Shown here: in pieces, positions 8,562 to 15,884 of the stretch
How the letters are laid out: each line of letters opens with the position of its first letter
Position numbering within the stretch: position 1 is the first letter of the stretch
Source of the DNA: Candidatus Neomicrothrix sp. UBA6944
GTDB lineage: Bacteria; Actinomycetota; Acidimicrobiia; Acidimicrobiales; Poriferisodalaceae
Length of the DNA stretch: 41,948 nt
NCBI GenBank assembly: GCA_002448715.1
Contig: DJZU01000038.1
Coordinates: forward strand, 1 to 41,948
Direction of reading: 5' to 3'
The notes under the pieces: model-generated
Databases searched by the model: none
What the model was told of the DNA's origin: nothing
What the model saw: the letters and a program-made list of their open reading frames with translations, nothing else
Position numbers and translations under genes: made by a program

Positions 8562-8652
8562 AGCGGCTCCTTCTTTGCCTTTCGCGAATCGTAGCCTCCT
8601 AAGTGCCGCAACGGTTTCGAACACTCAGTTGATAGCGATTATCTTCAAAGCC

Positions 8653-10101
8653 ATGCGTCTTAGCCAGTCAACAACTCTTCCTGAAGGGCTCGTCGCCATC
8701 GTGAAGGAAGACTGCCCAACGTGTGAGCTAGTCGTTCCGGTCCTAAAGCAACTCGATGACCGGACCGATCTAACTGTTTTCACTCAAGACAACCCTGATT
8801 TTCCAACAGAGATAAGCAATCGACACTTTGATGAAGATTTAGCTATCTCATGGCACCACGAAATAGAAACGGTGCCCACCCTCATAATGATCAAAGACGG
8901 AAACGAAATAGAACGCACCGTGGGTTGGTCTCGTTCTCAGTGGGAGTCCATCTCAGGAGTCTCCGAACTCGGAAGGGAATTGCCCGATCAGCGACCTGGC
9001 TGTGGATCTCTTTCTGTTGATCCTTCCCTTGCCACAGATCTAGAACTCCGGTTCGGCGCTTCAAGCTTTAACGCCCGGAAAGTCGAGTTTGCGGAGCTCG
9101 AAGACACCCACGAAGCTCTATACGACCGCGGTTGGACGGATGGCTTACCGGTAGTACCGCCCAGCGAGGAACGCGTCCTAGCAATGCTGCAGGGCACCAG
9201 CCGCTCGCCTGAAGAAGTAATCGCCACAGTCCCTCCCGACTTAGCGCCCTGCACTGTAGAGAAGATCGCGATTAACGCTGTTATGGCTGGCTGTCGTCCC
9301 GAATATCTTCCAGTGGTCCTGGCAGCGGTGCAGGCCGTTTGTACCGACACCTTCAACATGCATGGTTTGCTAGCCACCACAATGCCTCATGCCCCTGTGT
9401 TCGTGGTGAACGGGCCAATTGCCGATCAGATCGGCATGAACTCGGGGAACAACGCCATGGGTCAGGGAAACCGAGCCAACAGCACTATCGGACGAGCGGT
9501 CCAACTGGTGATCCGAAATGTCGGAGGAGGACGACCAGGTGAGGTCGATCGCGCGGCTTTCGGCTCCCCTGCCAAAGTTGGTTTCTGCTTCGCTGAACGC
9601 GAGGCTGATTCGCCATGGCCTCCGGTGTCAAGCATGTATGGGTTCACACCCGGAACCAACACAGTGCTCGCTTTTCCTGGGGAAGCACCCAGAAATCTTA
9701 TTGACCAACTGTCCAGAGACCCCGATTCACTGGCTCAAACCTATGCCGCGAACCTCATTTCAATTCAACATCCCAAACTAGTTTTAGGTTTCGACGCAAT
9801 TTTGGCCGTAGCCCCAGATCATTCTCGAGTTTTCAGCGAAGCGGGTTGGTCGCGAGAACAGCTAACGGAACGAATAGTCGAACTCACGGTTAGGCCAGGG
9901 AGCGAGCTAGTTCGAGGAGCGGGAGACATACCAGAAGGCATTCCCGAAGAAATGGAAGGCCTAGATTTACCGAAATTCCGGCCAAATGGCCTCCATATAG
10001 TTCACTGTGGTGGCGCGGCCGGGTTGTTTTCGGCGATCATAGGGGGGTGGGTGAACGGCGACATGGGTTCAAACCCCGTTTGCGTTGAAATCACTCCATG
10101 A
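8653..10101 (+). CDS. Thioredoxin-fold protein fused to a UGSC-associated domain of unknown function
   Basis: This is a 482-residue two-part protein. Residues 1-110 form a thioredoxin-like domain with a C-P-T-C active site (Cys21, Cys24) and a cis-proline in T-V-P-T (Pro75). A linker with a G-C-G-S (Cys117) leads to a large domain starting near the signature G-W-T-D-G-L-P-V-V-P-P (160-170), followed by N-S-G-N-N-A-M-G-Q-G-N-R-A-N and G-G-G-R-P-G-E-V. I recall this large domain as the usual neighbour of UGSC selenoproteins; its chemistry is unknown to me. The ATG at 8653 starts the thioredoxin domain; upstream codons in this frame lie over the divergent flavin reductase and are not conserved-looking. 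It stops at 10101, 12 bp before the UGSC gene, and the two are clearly one operon. Confidence 0.85.
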   Translation: MRLSQSTTLPEGLVAIVKEDCPTCELVVPVLKQLDDRTDLTVFTQDNPDFPTEISNRHFDEDLAISWHHEIETVPTLIMIKDGNEIERTVGWSRSQWESISGVSELGRELPDQRPGCGSLSVDPSLATDLELRFGASSFNARKVEFAELEDTHEALYDRGWTDGLPVVPPSEERVLAMLQGTSRSPEEVIATVPPDLAPCTVEKIAINAVMAGCRPEYLPVVLAAVQAVCTDTFNMHGLLATTMPHAPVFVVNGPIADQIGMNSGNNAMGQGNRANSTIGRAVQLVIRNVGGGRPGEVDRAAFGSPAKVGFCFAEREADSPWPPVSSMYGFTPGTNTVLAFPGEAPRNLIDQLSRDPDSLAQTYAANLISIQHPKLVLGFDAILAVAPDHSRVFSEAGWSREQLTERIVELTVRPGSELVRGAGDIPEGIPEEMEGLDLPKFRPNGLHIVHCGGAAGLFSAIIGGWVNGDMGSNPVCVEITP

Positions 10102-10113
10102 AGAGGGAGAACC

Positions 10114-10629
10114 ATGACCAAGGTCTTAGATCCAACAAACGAAACTAAGCCGGCTGAAATTCCACGTGTCGATCGGCCGGAAAGCCTTGATGGACTCACG
10201 GTCGGTTTGCTTGACATTAGTAAGCCGAGGGGTGACCGCTTCCTTGATCGGATCGAGGAGCGACTAGTGGAACGCGGGTTACGAGTGGAGCGCTTTCGTA
10301 AACCCACCTTCACGAAGCCAGCGCCAGTCGATTTGCGTCATGAGATAGCGACGAAGTGCGACGTAGTGATCGAAGCGCTTGCCGATTGAGGCAGCTGCAC
10401 GTCATGCAGTGTGCATGACATCGCCGACCTGGAACGACGCGGTCTTCCGGGTGTATTCGTCGCCACCACTCAGTTCATTGATGGAGCACAGGTGCAAGGA
10501 AAAGCATTGGGCTTTGACCCAGCAGCAGTCTGGGTCGAGCATCCGATCCAGGACCGCACCGACGACGAGATGGTGACTATCGCCGATAAGGCGATCGATG
10601 AGCTACTGGAGCGAATCACCAAGCAGTAA
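10114..10629 (+). CDS. UGSC-family selenoprotein (in-frame TGA = selenocysteine 92)
   Basis: Read through the TGA at 10387-10389, this frame gives one 171-residue protein with the motif Sec92-Gly-Ser-Cys95-Thr-Ser-Cys98 after a buried-looking strand ending E-A-L-A-D. The residues on both sides fit one continuous UGSC-family protein: N-terminal L-T-V-G-L-L-D-I-S-K, and S-V-H-D-I-A-D-L-E-R-R-G-L-P after the motif. UGSC proteins were recognised as selenoproteins in marine metagenomes; their reaction is unknown. The start ATG has an AGGGAGA upstream with good spacing. A perfect hairpin begins 11 nt after the TGA (separate entry). The gene follows the thioredoxin-fold fusion by 12 bp. The last 27 bp overlap mutY tail to tail. 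The alternative, a nonsense mutation, is unlikely because codon and family continuity are intact. selABCD are not in the window. Confidence 0.92.
10401..10419 (+). promoter_or_regulatory. SECIS-like hairpin downstream of the UGSC UGA codon
   Basis: GTCATGCA (10401-10408) and TGCATGAC (10412-10419) form a perfect 8-bp stem around a GUG loop, or a 7-bp stem around AGUGU. The stem begins 11 nt after the TGA. In E. coli fdhF the minimal SECIS is a 17-nt hairpin placed 11 nt after the UGA with G-U in the loop, so spacing, size and loop agree. The bulged U of fdhF is not seen. The element lies inside the coding sequence, as in other bacteria. Confidence 0.8.
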
Positions 10630-11511
10630 GAATCCATCTTGGATAGTAATCAGTCCTTCACTGTATAAATCCTGAACCAGTCGATCCGACCTATTTGCCT
10701 CGTCAGGCAGACCCATGACAGCAGACGCCTCAACCAATGCGACCGGGCCTACAGCAAGACGTTGTATCAGTTTGCCTCGAGCCTGACGGTCGCTTCCCTG
10801 AAACTTGCTTTGTTTCTTGGTTACGCCGGCACTGTCGGAGGCAGGATCCGAACCGGCTCCGCTCCAAGAGCAACAGGATGCGACAGGGCATTGAAAGCAT
10901 TTAGGATTTTTTCTGGTGCAGACCAAGGCCCCAAGATCAAAAAGCGCTTGATTCCACAGCCAAGGGTCATCAGGAGATACCAGTGCGTCAGCTAGTTGTT
11001 GGGCCGTTCTAGGTTGCAACGCCCCGCCAGACCATCGCGCCAACAGCCGACCCACGTTGGTGTCAACAACCCCTACTTTCATTTCGAACGCAAACACCAT
11101 CACGGCCCTTGCTGTGTAGGGCCCGACTCCGGGCAACTCCATCAAATCTGAAAAAGTCGAGGGAACTGTTCCAGAATGAAGGTCCCTTATTTGACGTGCC
11201 GCTCTATGCAGATTTCGGGCCCTTCTCGGGTATCCGAGCCCGACCCAAAAGACCAGCAGATCCGATAGTTCAGAGTCGGCTAGGTGTTCAGGAGTTGGCC
11301 AAAGATTTAGGAACTCCAAATACTTAGGTTGGACACGGCTAACTTGAGTTTGCTGGAGCATCACCTCTGACACCAGAACGGACCATGGATCGCGAGTGGT
11401 GCGCCACGGTAAGTCCCGGGAAAAAACCGCGGCCCAATTCAATAACGTCCGATTGAGGACTTCGCGTTCGGCGACAAGCGACACCCTACTCTTGCCAGAT
11501 GTCTTCGCCAT
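10603..11511 (-). CDS. mutY: A/G-specific adenine DNA glycosylase MutY
   Basis: The 302-residue base-excision repair enzyme removes adenine mispaired with 8-oxoguanine. The catalytic Glu49 lies in E-V-M-L-Q-Q-T, the helix-hairpin-helix is L-P-G-V-G-P-Y-T-A (126-134), and the catalytic Asp150 follows in V-V-D-T-N-V. The 4Fe-4S cluster ligands are Cys198, Cys205, Cys208 and Cys214 with the exact C-X6-C-X2-C-X5-C spacing. The C-terminal NUDIX-like 8-oxoG-recognition domain of E. coli MutY is missing, as in the short actinobacterial forms. The start overlaps the end of the MaoC gene by 26 bp, so the two are likely coupled. Its 3' end overlaps the UGSC gene by 27 bp. Confidence 0.95.
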   Translation of the reverse strand: MAKTSGKSRVSLVAEREVLNRTLLNWAAVFSRDLPWRTTRDPWSVLVSEVMLQQTQVSRVQPKYLEFLNLWPTPEHLADSELSDLLVFWVGLGYPRRARNLHRAARQIRDLHSGTVPSTFSDLMELPGVGPYTARAVMVFAFEMKVGVVDTNVGRLLARWSGGALQPRTAQQLADALVSPDDPWLWNQALFDLGALVCTRKNPKCFQCPVASCCSWSGAGSDPASDSAGVTKKQSKFQGSDRQARGKLIQRLAVGPVALVEASAVMGLPDEANRSDRLVQDLYSEGLITIQDGFLLLGDSLQ

Positions 11512-12001
11512 ATGGGAAGTTCCGAGCGGGAGCGGCTTCGCGTTTCCAAATCATGACCTTCCGACGGAAGTAACACACCTCTTCCTGTCGTTGGTTTATC
11601 GCCCTTGTTTCAACCGTGACAATCCCTCTATCCGGTCGACTGTTTGATTCTGTTTTGTCCAACACTTTGGTTGCCGCGTAAATGGTGTCGCCGTGAAAGG
11701 TGGGTCGGCGGTGCGTAAGACTCTCAACCTCTAGGTTCGCGATTGCCGAGCCGCTTACGTCAGGAACGCTCATACCGAGCACTAGTGAGTAGACAAGGTT
11801 GCCAACAACCACGTTCTTGCCATGAACAGTTTCATTTTGCGCAAACCACTCGTTGGTGTGGAGCGGGTGATGATTCATGGTGATCATGCAAAAGAGATGA
11901 TCGTCGGCTTCGGTGATTGTCTTTCCGGGCCAATGTCTATAGACATCACCAACTTCAAAGTCTTCGAAATGGCGGCCAAATGGGCGGTCGTGGGTACTCA
12001 C
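11486..12001 (-). CDS. MaoC-family hydratase, probable mesaconyl-CoA hydratase
   Basis: The 171-residue hot-dog-fold hydratase has W-P-G-K-T-I-T-E-A-D-D-H-L-F (residues 24-37), then N-H-H-P-L-H, and G-K-N-V-V-V-G-N. This pattern closely resembles the MaoC protein that sits in the ethylmalonyl-CoA pathway cluster of Streptomyces, where it is taken to hydrate mesaconyl-CoA to beta-methylmalyl-CoA. The GTG start has GGAG 6 nt upstream. It is divergent from the methylsuccinyl-CoA-dehydrogenase-like gene (177 bp apart), which would make its substrate. The malyl-CoA-lyase-like gene at 453-1502 would use its product. The specific substrate is inferred from similarity recalled from memory plus context; MaoC membership itself is clear. 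Confidence 0.82.
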   Translation of the reverse strand: MSTHDRPFGRHFEDFEVGDVYRHWPGKTITEADDHLFCMITMNHHPLHTNEWFAQNETVHGKNVVVGNLVYSLVLGMSVPDVSGSAIANLEVESLTHRRPTFHGDTIYAATKVLDKTESNSRPDRGIVTVETRAINQRQEEVCYFRRKVMIWKREAAPARNFPYGEDIWQE

Positions 12002-12178
12002 ACGTCACTCCGATAGAGGTAGGGGTCTTTAATGACGCTGACATCGTAGGTAATCATCAGCGCGTCGGTGTACTGGTTGCTCATAGAGTTTGGTCACAGG
12101 TAAAGAAAGCTTGTGTATCCACTGCTTCTGCTCATAGCCTGCTTCATTGTCTCAACTTGAACAAGTGGTGAAAAAATT

Positions 12179-13759
12179 ATGTCAGCACCAGATCTCCAAG
12201 CTGCCGCCGACGCTCTAGCCATCGGCATCTCAGTAATTGACCGAGCTACTGCCTTTGCTGCAGGGCTACCGGATGCAGACGATCACCAAAGCTTTCTCTA
12301 CGACCTTGCTCATGCTGCATCTGCGGTTGAGATAAGTCGCTCGCTTTTGGACTACGGAGCAAAGGGAGAGACTGAAGGGAAGATCGCCTGTGCCTTCATA
12401 GCAGACGCCTTAGCCGATCTTCACTCGAAGCTCTTCGGCCGCGAAGACGCGTGGGGCGTCAACGAAGGCGAGATTGACGCGGCGAGAAGTTTCATCAGTC
12501 AGTACAGAGCCCCGGAATTTGTCGCCGAACTAGCGACAGTCAGCGCCCCGTCTCACCTCGATGAAGACTTCACCATGGTGGCCGACACGTTTAGACGATT
12601 CGCTGAAGACAAAGTGGCCCCTCAAGCCGAACACATCCACCGACAGGACACTGACATTCCCGAAGACATCATCGAGGGACTAGCCGAGCTGGGATGCTTC
12701 GGCCTATCTGTTCCCGAAGAATACGGCGGATTTGCTACGGGAAGCGAGAGCGATTACATGGGGATGGTCATCGCTACCGAGGAGTTGTCCAGGGCATCAC
12801 TAGGAGCTGGTGGTTCTCTGATCACTCGTCCAGAGATTCTCACTCGAGCTCTGGAGCGGGGCGGAACTGAAGAACAAAAAAGAGAATGGTTTCCTAAGAT
12901 CGCTACTGGAGAAACCATGGTCGCTGTCGCGGTTACTGAACCCGATTACGGATCAGATGTCGCGAATCTTAAAGTCTCAGCCAGCAAAGTAGATAACGGG
13001 TGGGTCATTAACGGAGTGAAAACCTGGTGCACTTTCGCTGGGCGCGCGAATGTCCTAATGCTCTTAGCTCGGACGGACCCGGATCGAAGCAAAACCCATC
13101 GCGGGCTCAGCCTCTTTATCGTTCCAAAGCCTCAAGCCGAAGGTCACAGTTTCGACTTTTCCCAAGAAAATGGCGGAAGCATGGAAGGCAGAGCAATACC
13201 GACACTTGGCTATCGGGGAATGCATAGCTTCGAAATAGCCTTCGACAATTGGTTCGTTCCCGAAGAAAATTTGATTGGTGGCGAGGAAGGACTGGGCAAA
13301 GGTTTCTATATGCAGATGGCCGGGTTTGAAAACGGACGTCTACAAACAGCCGCAAGAGCAGTGGGGGTTATGCAGGCTGCTTATGACGAAGCTCTCGCAT
13401 ACGCTCAAGACAGGGTCGTCTTTGGCCAACCTGTCGCCCAGTATCAACTGACTCAGACCAAACTTGGTCGAATGGCGACGATCATTCAAGGGTCGCGCCA
13501 ATACAGCTATTCGGTTGCTCAGATGATGGCCAAGGGAGAGGGAAGCCTTGAGGCTTCAATGGTGAAAGCGTATGTGTGTAAAGCGGCAGAATGGGTTACC
13601 CGCGAAGCTCTCCAGATTCATGGAGGCTTCGGTTTCGCCGAGGAGTACACGGTCAGCCGCCTATTTGTAGATGCACGAGTTTTATCTATTTTCGAAGGCG
13701 CCGACGAGACCTTGTGTCTCAAACTCATTGCCAGACGACTGTTGGCCGAAGTTCAATAG
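12179..13759 (+). CDS. mcd: Acyl-CoA dehydrogenase, probable (2S)-methylsuccinyl-CoA dehydrogenase
   Basis: The 526-residue flavoprotein is about 140 residues longer at the N-terminus than ordinary acyl-CoA dehydrogenases; the extension is helical and Ala-rich. The core begins near residue 120. Family marks are V-A-V-T-E-P-D-Y-G-S-D-V (FAD contact), Q-I-H-G-G-F-G-F near residue 480 and the catalytic-type Glu506 in I-F-E-G-A-D-E. A long N-terminal extension is characteristic of methylsuccinyl-CoA dehydrogenase of the ethylmalonyl-CoA pathway, which oxidises methylsuccinyl-CoA to mesaconyl-CoA. The divergent MaoC hydratase would take the next step. The start ATG is supported only by a weak GGTG upstream. 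Another branched-chain or long-chain specificity is possible. Confidence 0.85.
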   Translation: MSAPDLQAAADALAIGISVIDRATAFAAGLPDADDHQSFLYDLAHAASAVEISRSLLDYGAKGETEGKIACAFIADALADLHSKLFGREDAWGVNEGEIDAARSFISQYRAPEFVAELATVSAPSHLDEDFTMVADTFRRFAEDKVAPQAEHIHRQDTDIPEDIIEGLAELGCFGLSVPEEYGGFATGSESDYMGMVIATEELSRASLGAGGSLITRPEILTRALERGGTEEQKREWFPKIATGETMVAVAVTEPDYGSDVANLKVSASKVDNGWVINGVKTWCTFAGRANVLMLLARTDPDRSKTHRGLSLFIVPKPQAEGHSFDFSQENGGSMEGRAIPTLGYRGMHSFEIAFDNWFVPEENLIGGEEGLGKGFYMQMAGFENGRLQTAARAVGVMQAAYDEALAYAQDRVVFGQPVAQYQLTQTKLGRMATIIQGSRQYSYSVAQMMAKGEGSLEASMVKAYVCKAAEWVTREALQIHGGFGFAEEYTVSRLFVDARVLSIFEGADETLCLKLIARRLLAEVQ

Positions 13760-13775
13760 ACACAACTCTGAAATA

Positions 13776-14588
13776 TTAGATTCCAAGACGCAATAGTTCC
13801 GCGGCGACCACGCAGTCTTCTCGCATCCCGCGATTGGAATCAGCCAATCCATTAGGGCCGATAACGCTACTTACCGCTGATATTGGAACGATTTCATCGT
13901 CAGCTTCTAGCGGGTTTTCCATCGTCAATCGGTCTTCAACAAGGTTGAAATATGGCTCTGGAAGGGCTCGACCATGGCCAACCACTGCCCAGGTCTGCTT
14001 CCCACCGTTGACACCACAAACAGCCGCTGCATAAGACCCCGCAGGCGCCACAAGTGCTCGTGGGCCCGCGGCTTCAGCGTCAATGATGACAACGTCGGCT
14101 GTAGAGCATGCTTGGCCAAGGCCGGTAAATGGGACTTCTTCAACCTTTACACCTTGTTCTAGAAGCGATCTCGCAAACCCAGCACCCTCGCCGTAAGCAT
14201 CTATTACTCGAACGGACACATCACTTCGCTTATGAATTTTCTGTAAGGCCAGATCAGGCCAACCGACGACAGCCACGGTCGCCGCTTCGGGAAGGGCTGA
14301 GGCCACATGTTCTGAAGTTGAGTCAGCCGCGAGCTCATCTAGAAACTCCCAAGTGGCTGTTCTAGCGTCAGATGAAATTAGAACTCTAGTAGCCATCACC
14401 CATAATGAACCTGCCAGTGGGTGATGATGCAGCATTCGACGACACGCATTGACCATCTCGGCCGATTCCCCCCATAGAGCACCTAAGGCATCAGCAGCTT
14501 CGCGAGCGAGATCTAACTGATCGAACCCTCCGGCCCGGGCCACATAACGAAGTCTTTCAATGGGATGCACCCAAGCAGACTGCCACAA
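13776..14588 (-). CDS. eIF2B/NagB-RpiA-fold protein of unknown function
   Basis: The 270-residue soluble protein has an N-terminal helical part and a C-terminal region resembling the eIF-2B/ribose-1,5-bisphosphate-isomerase-type fold: A-D-V-V-I-I-D-A-E-A (about 186-195), then P-A-G-S-Y-A-A-A-V and W-A-V-V-G-H-G. It is shorter than full enzymes of that group. I cannot assign a substrate. The start at 14588 is a TTG with AGGGGG 4 nt upstream; a GTG at 14570 is the alternative. It is divergent from the thioredoxin-fold gene at 14706 and convergent with the acyl-CoA dehydrogenase across 16 bp. Confidence 0.7.
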   Translation of the reverse strand: MWQSAWVHPIERLRYVARAGGFDQLDLAREAADALGALWGESAEMVNACRRMLHHHPLAGSLWVMATRVLISSDARTATWEFLDELAADSTSEHVASALPEAATVAVVGWPDLALQKIHKRSDVSVRVIDAYGEGAGFARSLLEQGVKVEEVPFTGLGQACSTADVVIIDAEAAGPRALVAPAGSYAAAVCGVNGGKQTWAVVGHGRALPEPYFNLVEDRLTMENPLEADDEIVPISAVSSVIGPNGLADSNRGMREDCVVAAELLRLGI

Positions 14589-14607
14589 GCATCCCCCTCA
14601 AATAAAT

Positions 14608-14617
14608 CCAAATTTGG
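14608..14617. promoter_or_regulatory. 10-bp palindrome in a divergent intergenic region
   Basis: CCAAATTTGG is a perfect palindrome, extended imperfectly to AATCCAAATTTGGGTT. It lies between the divergent eIF2B-like gene (start 14588) and thioredoxin-fold gene (start 14706). It is a plausible operator for either, but I cannot name a regulator. Confidence 0.3.
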
Positions 14618-14705
14618 GTTTATCTCTGTGTGGGCCAACTGCATTAGGCGCGCTAACTTGGCATTCGTGGCTACTGACCCTTCGACGCACCTAACGGTTG
14701 CAACC

Positions 14706-15158
14706 ATGGATGGAGCTCAACAGAAGCTGTCTCAATGGCTAACGACCTTCAATCTTCTCGCTGTCGTGATAGATCCGTACACTCACGAAAGCGGGTGGAT
14801 AATCCCCACCGCTAACAGAATTTTCGCTCACTACGAAGAAGCAGACATCAGATGCGCTTTCCTAGTTACAGGTAGCGGTGATGGAGCTCGTCAGTACTTG
14901 GGTAAATACGCGGAGGACTGGTTGGTGCTAACCGATGAACACAGAGAATTTGTTGGGTCGTTAAGCCTTGATCGGCTACCTGCTCTGGTTCACATTGGGC
15001 AAGATGGTTCTTTGGTCGGCTGTGCCGAAGGTTGGAACCCACCAGAGTGGAAGCAGGTGCTGGAGGGCGTTGAGGATGCGATGGCTTGGCGCTCTAAGCC
15101 GCTGCTCCCCGATGCCAAAGATCCAGGTGCATTCGAAGGCACTCCCGCTTTGGCCTAA
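14706..15158 (+). CDS. Thioredoxin-fold protein without CxxC, function unknown
   Basis: The 150-residue protein resembles a conserved actinobacterial family with a thioredoxin-like fold. It has an F-N-L-L-A-V-V-I-D-P-Y-T strand, an R-L-P-A-L-V-H-I (cis-Pro-like) segment, G-S-L-V-G-C-A-E-G-W and a tail ending F-E-G-T-P-A. The usual C-x-x-C after the first strand is absent, so ordinary disulfide exchange is unlikely. I chose the ATG at 14706; the frame is open upstream to 14565 but that would overlap the divergent gene. It overlaps the convergent diguanylate cyclase by 4 bp. No function can be assigned. Confidence 0.75.
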   Translation: MDGAQQKLSQWLTTFNLLAVVIDPYTHESGWIIPTANRIFAHYEEADIRCAFLVTGSGDGARQYLGKYAEDWLVLTDEHREFVGSLSLDRLPALVHIGQDGSLVGCAEGWNPPEWKQVLEGVEDAMAWRSKPLLPDAKDPGAFEGTPALA

Positions 15159-15838
15159 AGGTTCATTTTGATTCGGTACATTTCCGCATCTGCCCGAGAT
15201 AAGAGTTCTTCGGACGCGTTTCGCGTCCCGTATCCAACTGTGAAGCCGATGCTTGCTCGAACCGACAGCGAGTGCCCACCTATGACGAACGGTCGTTCCA
15301 TCGCGATCTCAAGTCGTTCGGCGACAAGTTGGACGTCGTCTCCATTGCGCAATTCAGGGCACACAACGACGAACTCATCGCCGCCATATCGGGCGACGGT
15401 GTCAGTAGGTCGAACCGAATCTGCGAATCTTCCTCCGATCGCAGAAAGTAAACGATCGCCAACCGTGTGCCCGTATACATCGTTGACGACTTTGAAGTCG
15501 TTGAGATCACAGAACACAACTCCCACAGCTCGTCCACTAACTCTGGACTGAGCTAACGCGTCTTCCAGCCGAGACTCCGCTTGGAACCGATTAGCTAACC
15601 CAGTTAGCGGATCCTTCCGAGCAGCGCGGGCAAGTTCCGCTTCTTGTCGACCCCCAGTCCAGAGCACCGCAAGTGAACTAGAAAGCAGAAGGAGGGCAAC
15701 TGCAACCGATGTCAATGCCAGGGTCCAGCGCCACGCTGTCGATAAAGATTGTTCACCGAAGAGCACCCAGCTACAAAAAAGTAAATTCGTCAGGGATGAG
15801 GGAACGGCTACGAAAAAAAGCGTTCGTCGAGCAGTCAT
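15155..15838 (-). CDS. Membrane-bound diguanylate cyclase (GGDEF)
   Basis: The 227-residue protein has two N-terminal transmembrane helices (about residues 7-27 and 38-60) and a GGDEF domain from about 72. The signature G-G-D-E-F is intact at 152-156, so it should make cyclic di-GMP from GTP. The product-inhibition I-site R-P-T-D (143-146) lies five residues before it, exactly the usual spacing. D-P-L-T-G-L-A-N-R begins the domain. No periplasmic sensor domain is present, only a short loop between helices. It is a single-gene unit, convergent with the thioredoxin-fold gene. Confidence 0.93.
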   Translation of the reverse strand: MTARRTLFFVAVPSSLTNLLFCSWVLFGEQSLSTAWRWTLALTSVAVALLLLSSSLAVLWTGGRQEAELARAARKDPLTGLANRFQAESRLEDALAQSRVSGRAVGVVFCDLNDFKVVNDVYGHTVGDRLLSAIGGRFADSVRPTDTVARYGGDEFVVVCPELRNGDDVQLVAERLEIAMERPFVIGGHSLSVRASIGFTVGYGTRNASEELLSRADAEMYRIKMNL

Positions 15839-15884
15839 TGCACCACCCGAGAGTACGGGTATATGAGACGTGGAGCGAGAACCC

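Noticed and set aside
8197..8652. N-terminal extension of the thioredoxin-fold fusion protein
   Set aside because: It lies over the flavin reductase on the other strand and has no thioredoxin-type sequence; the ATG at 8653 begins the domain.
10390..10629. An independent small gene downstream of the TGA in the UGSC frame
   Set aside because: The only start would be a GTG inside the hairpin with no ribosome binding site. The residues continue the UGSC family from the segment before the TGA.
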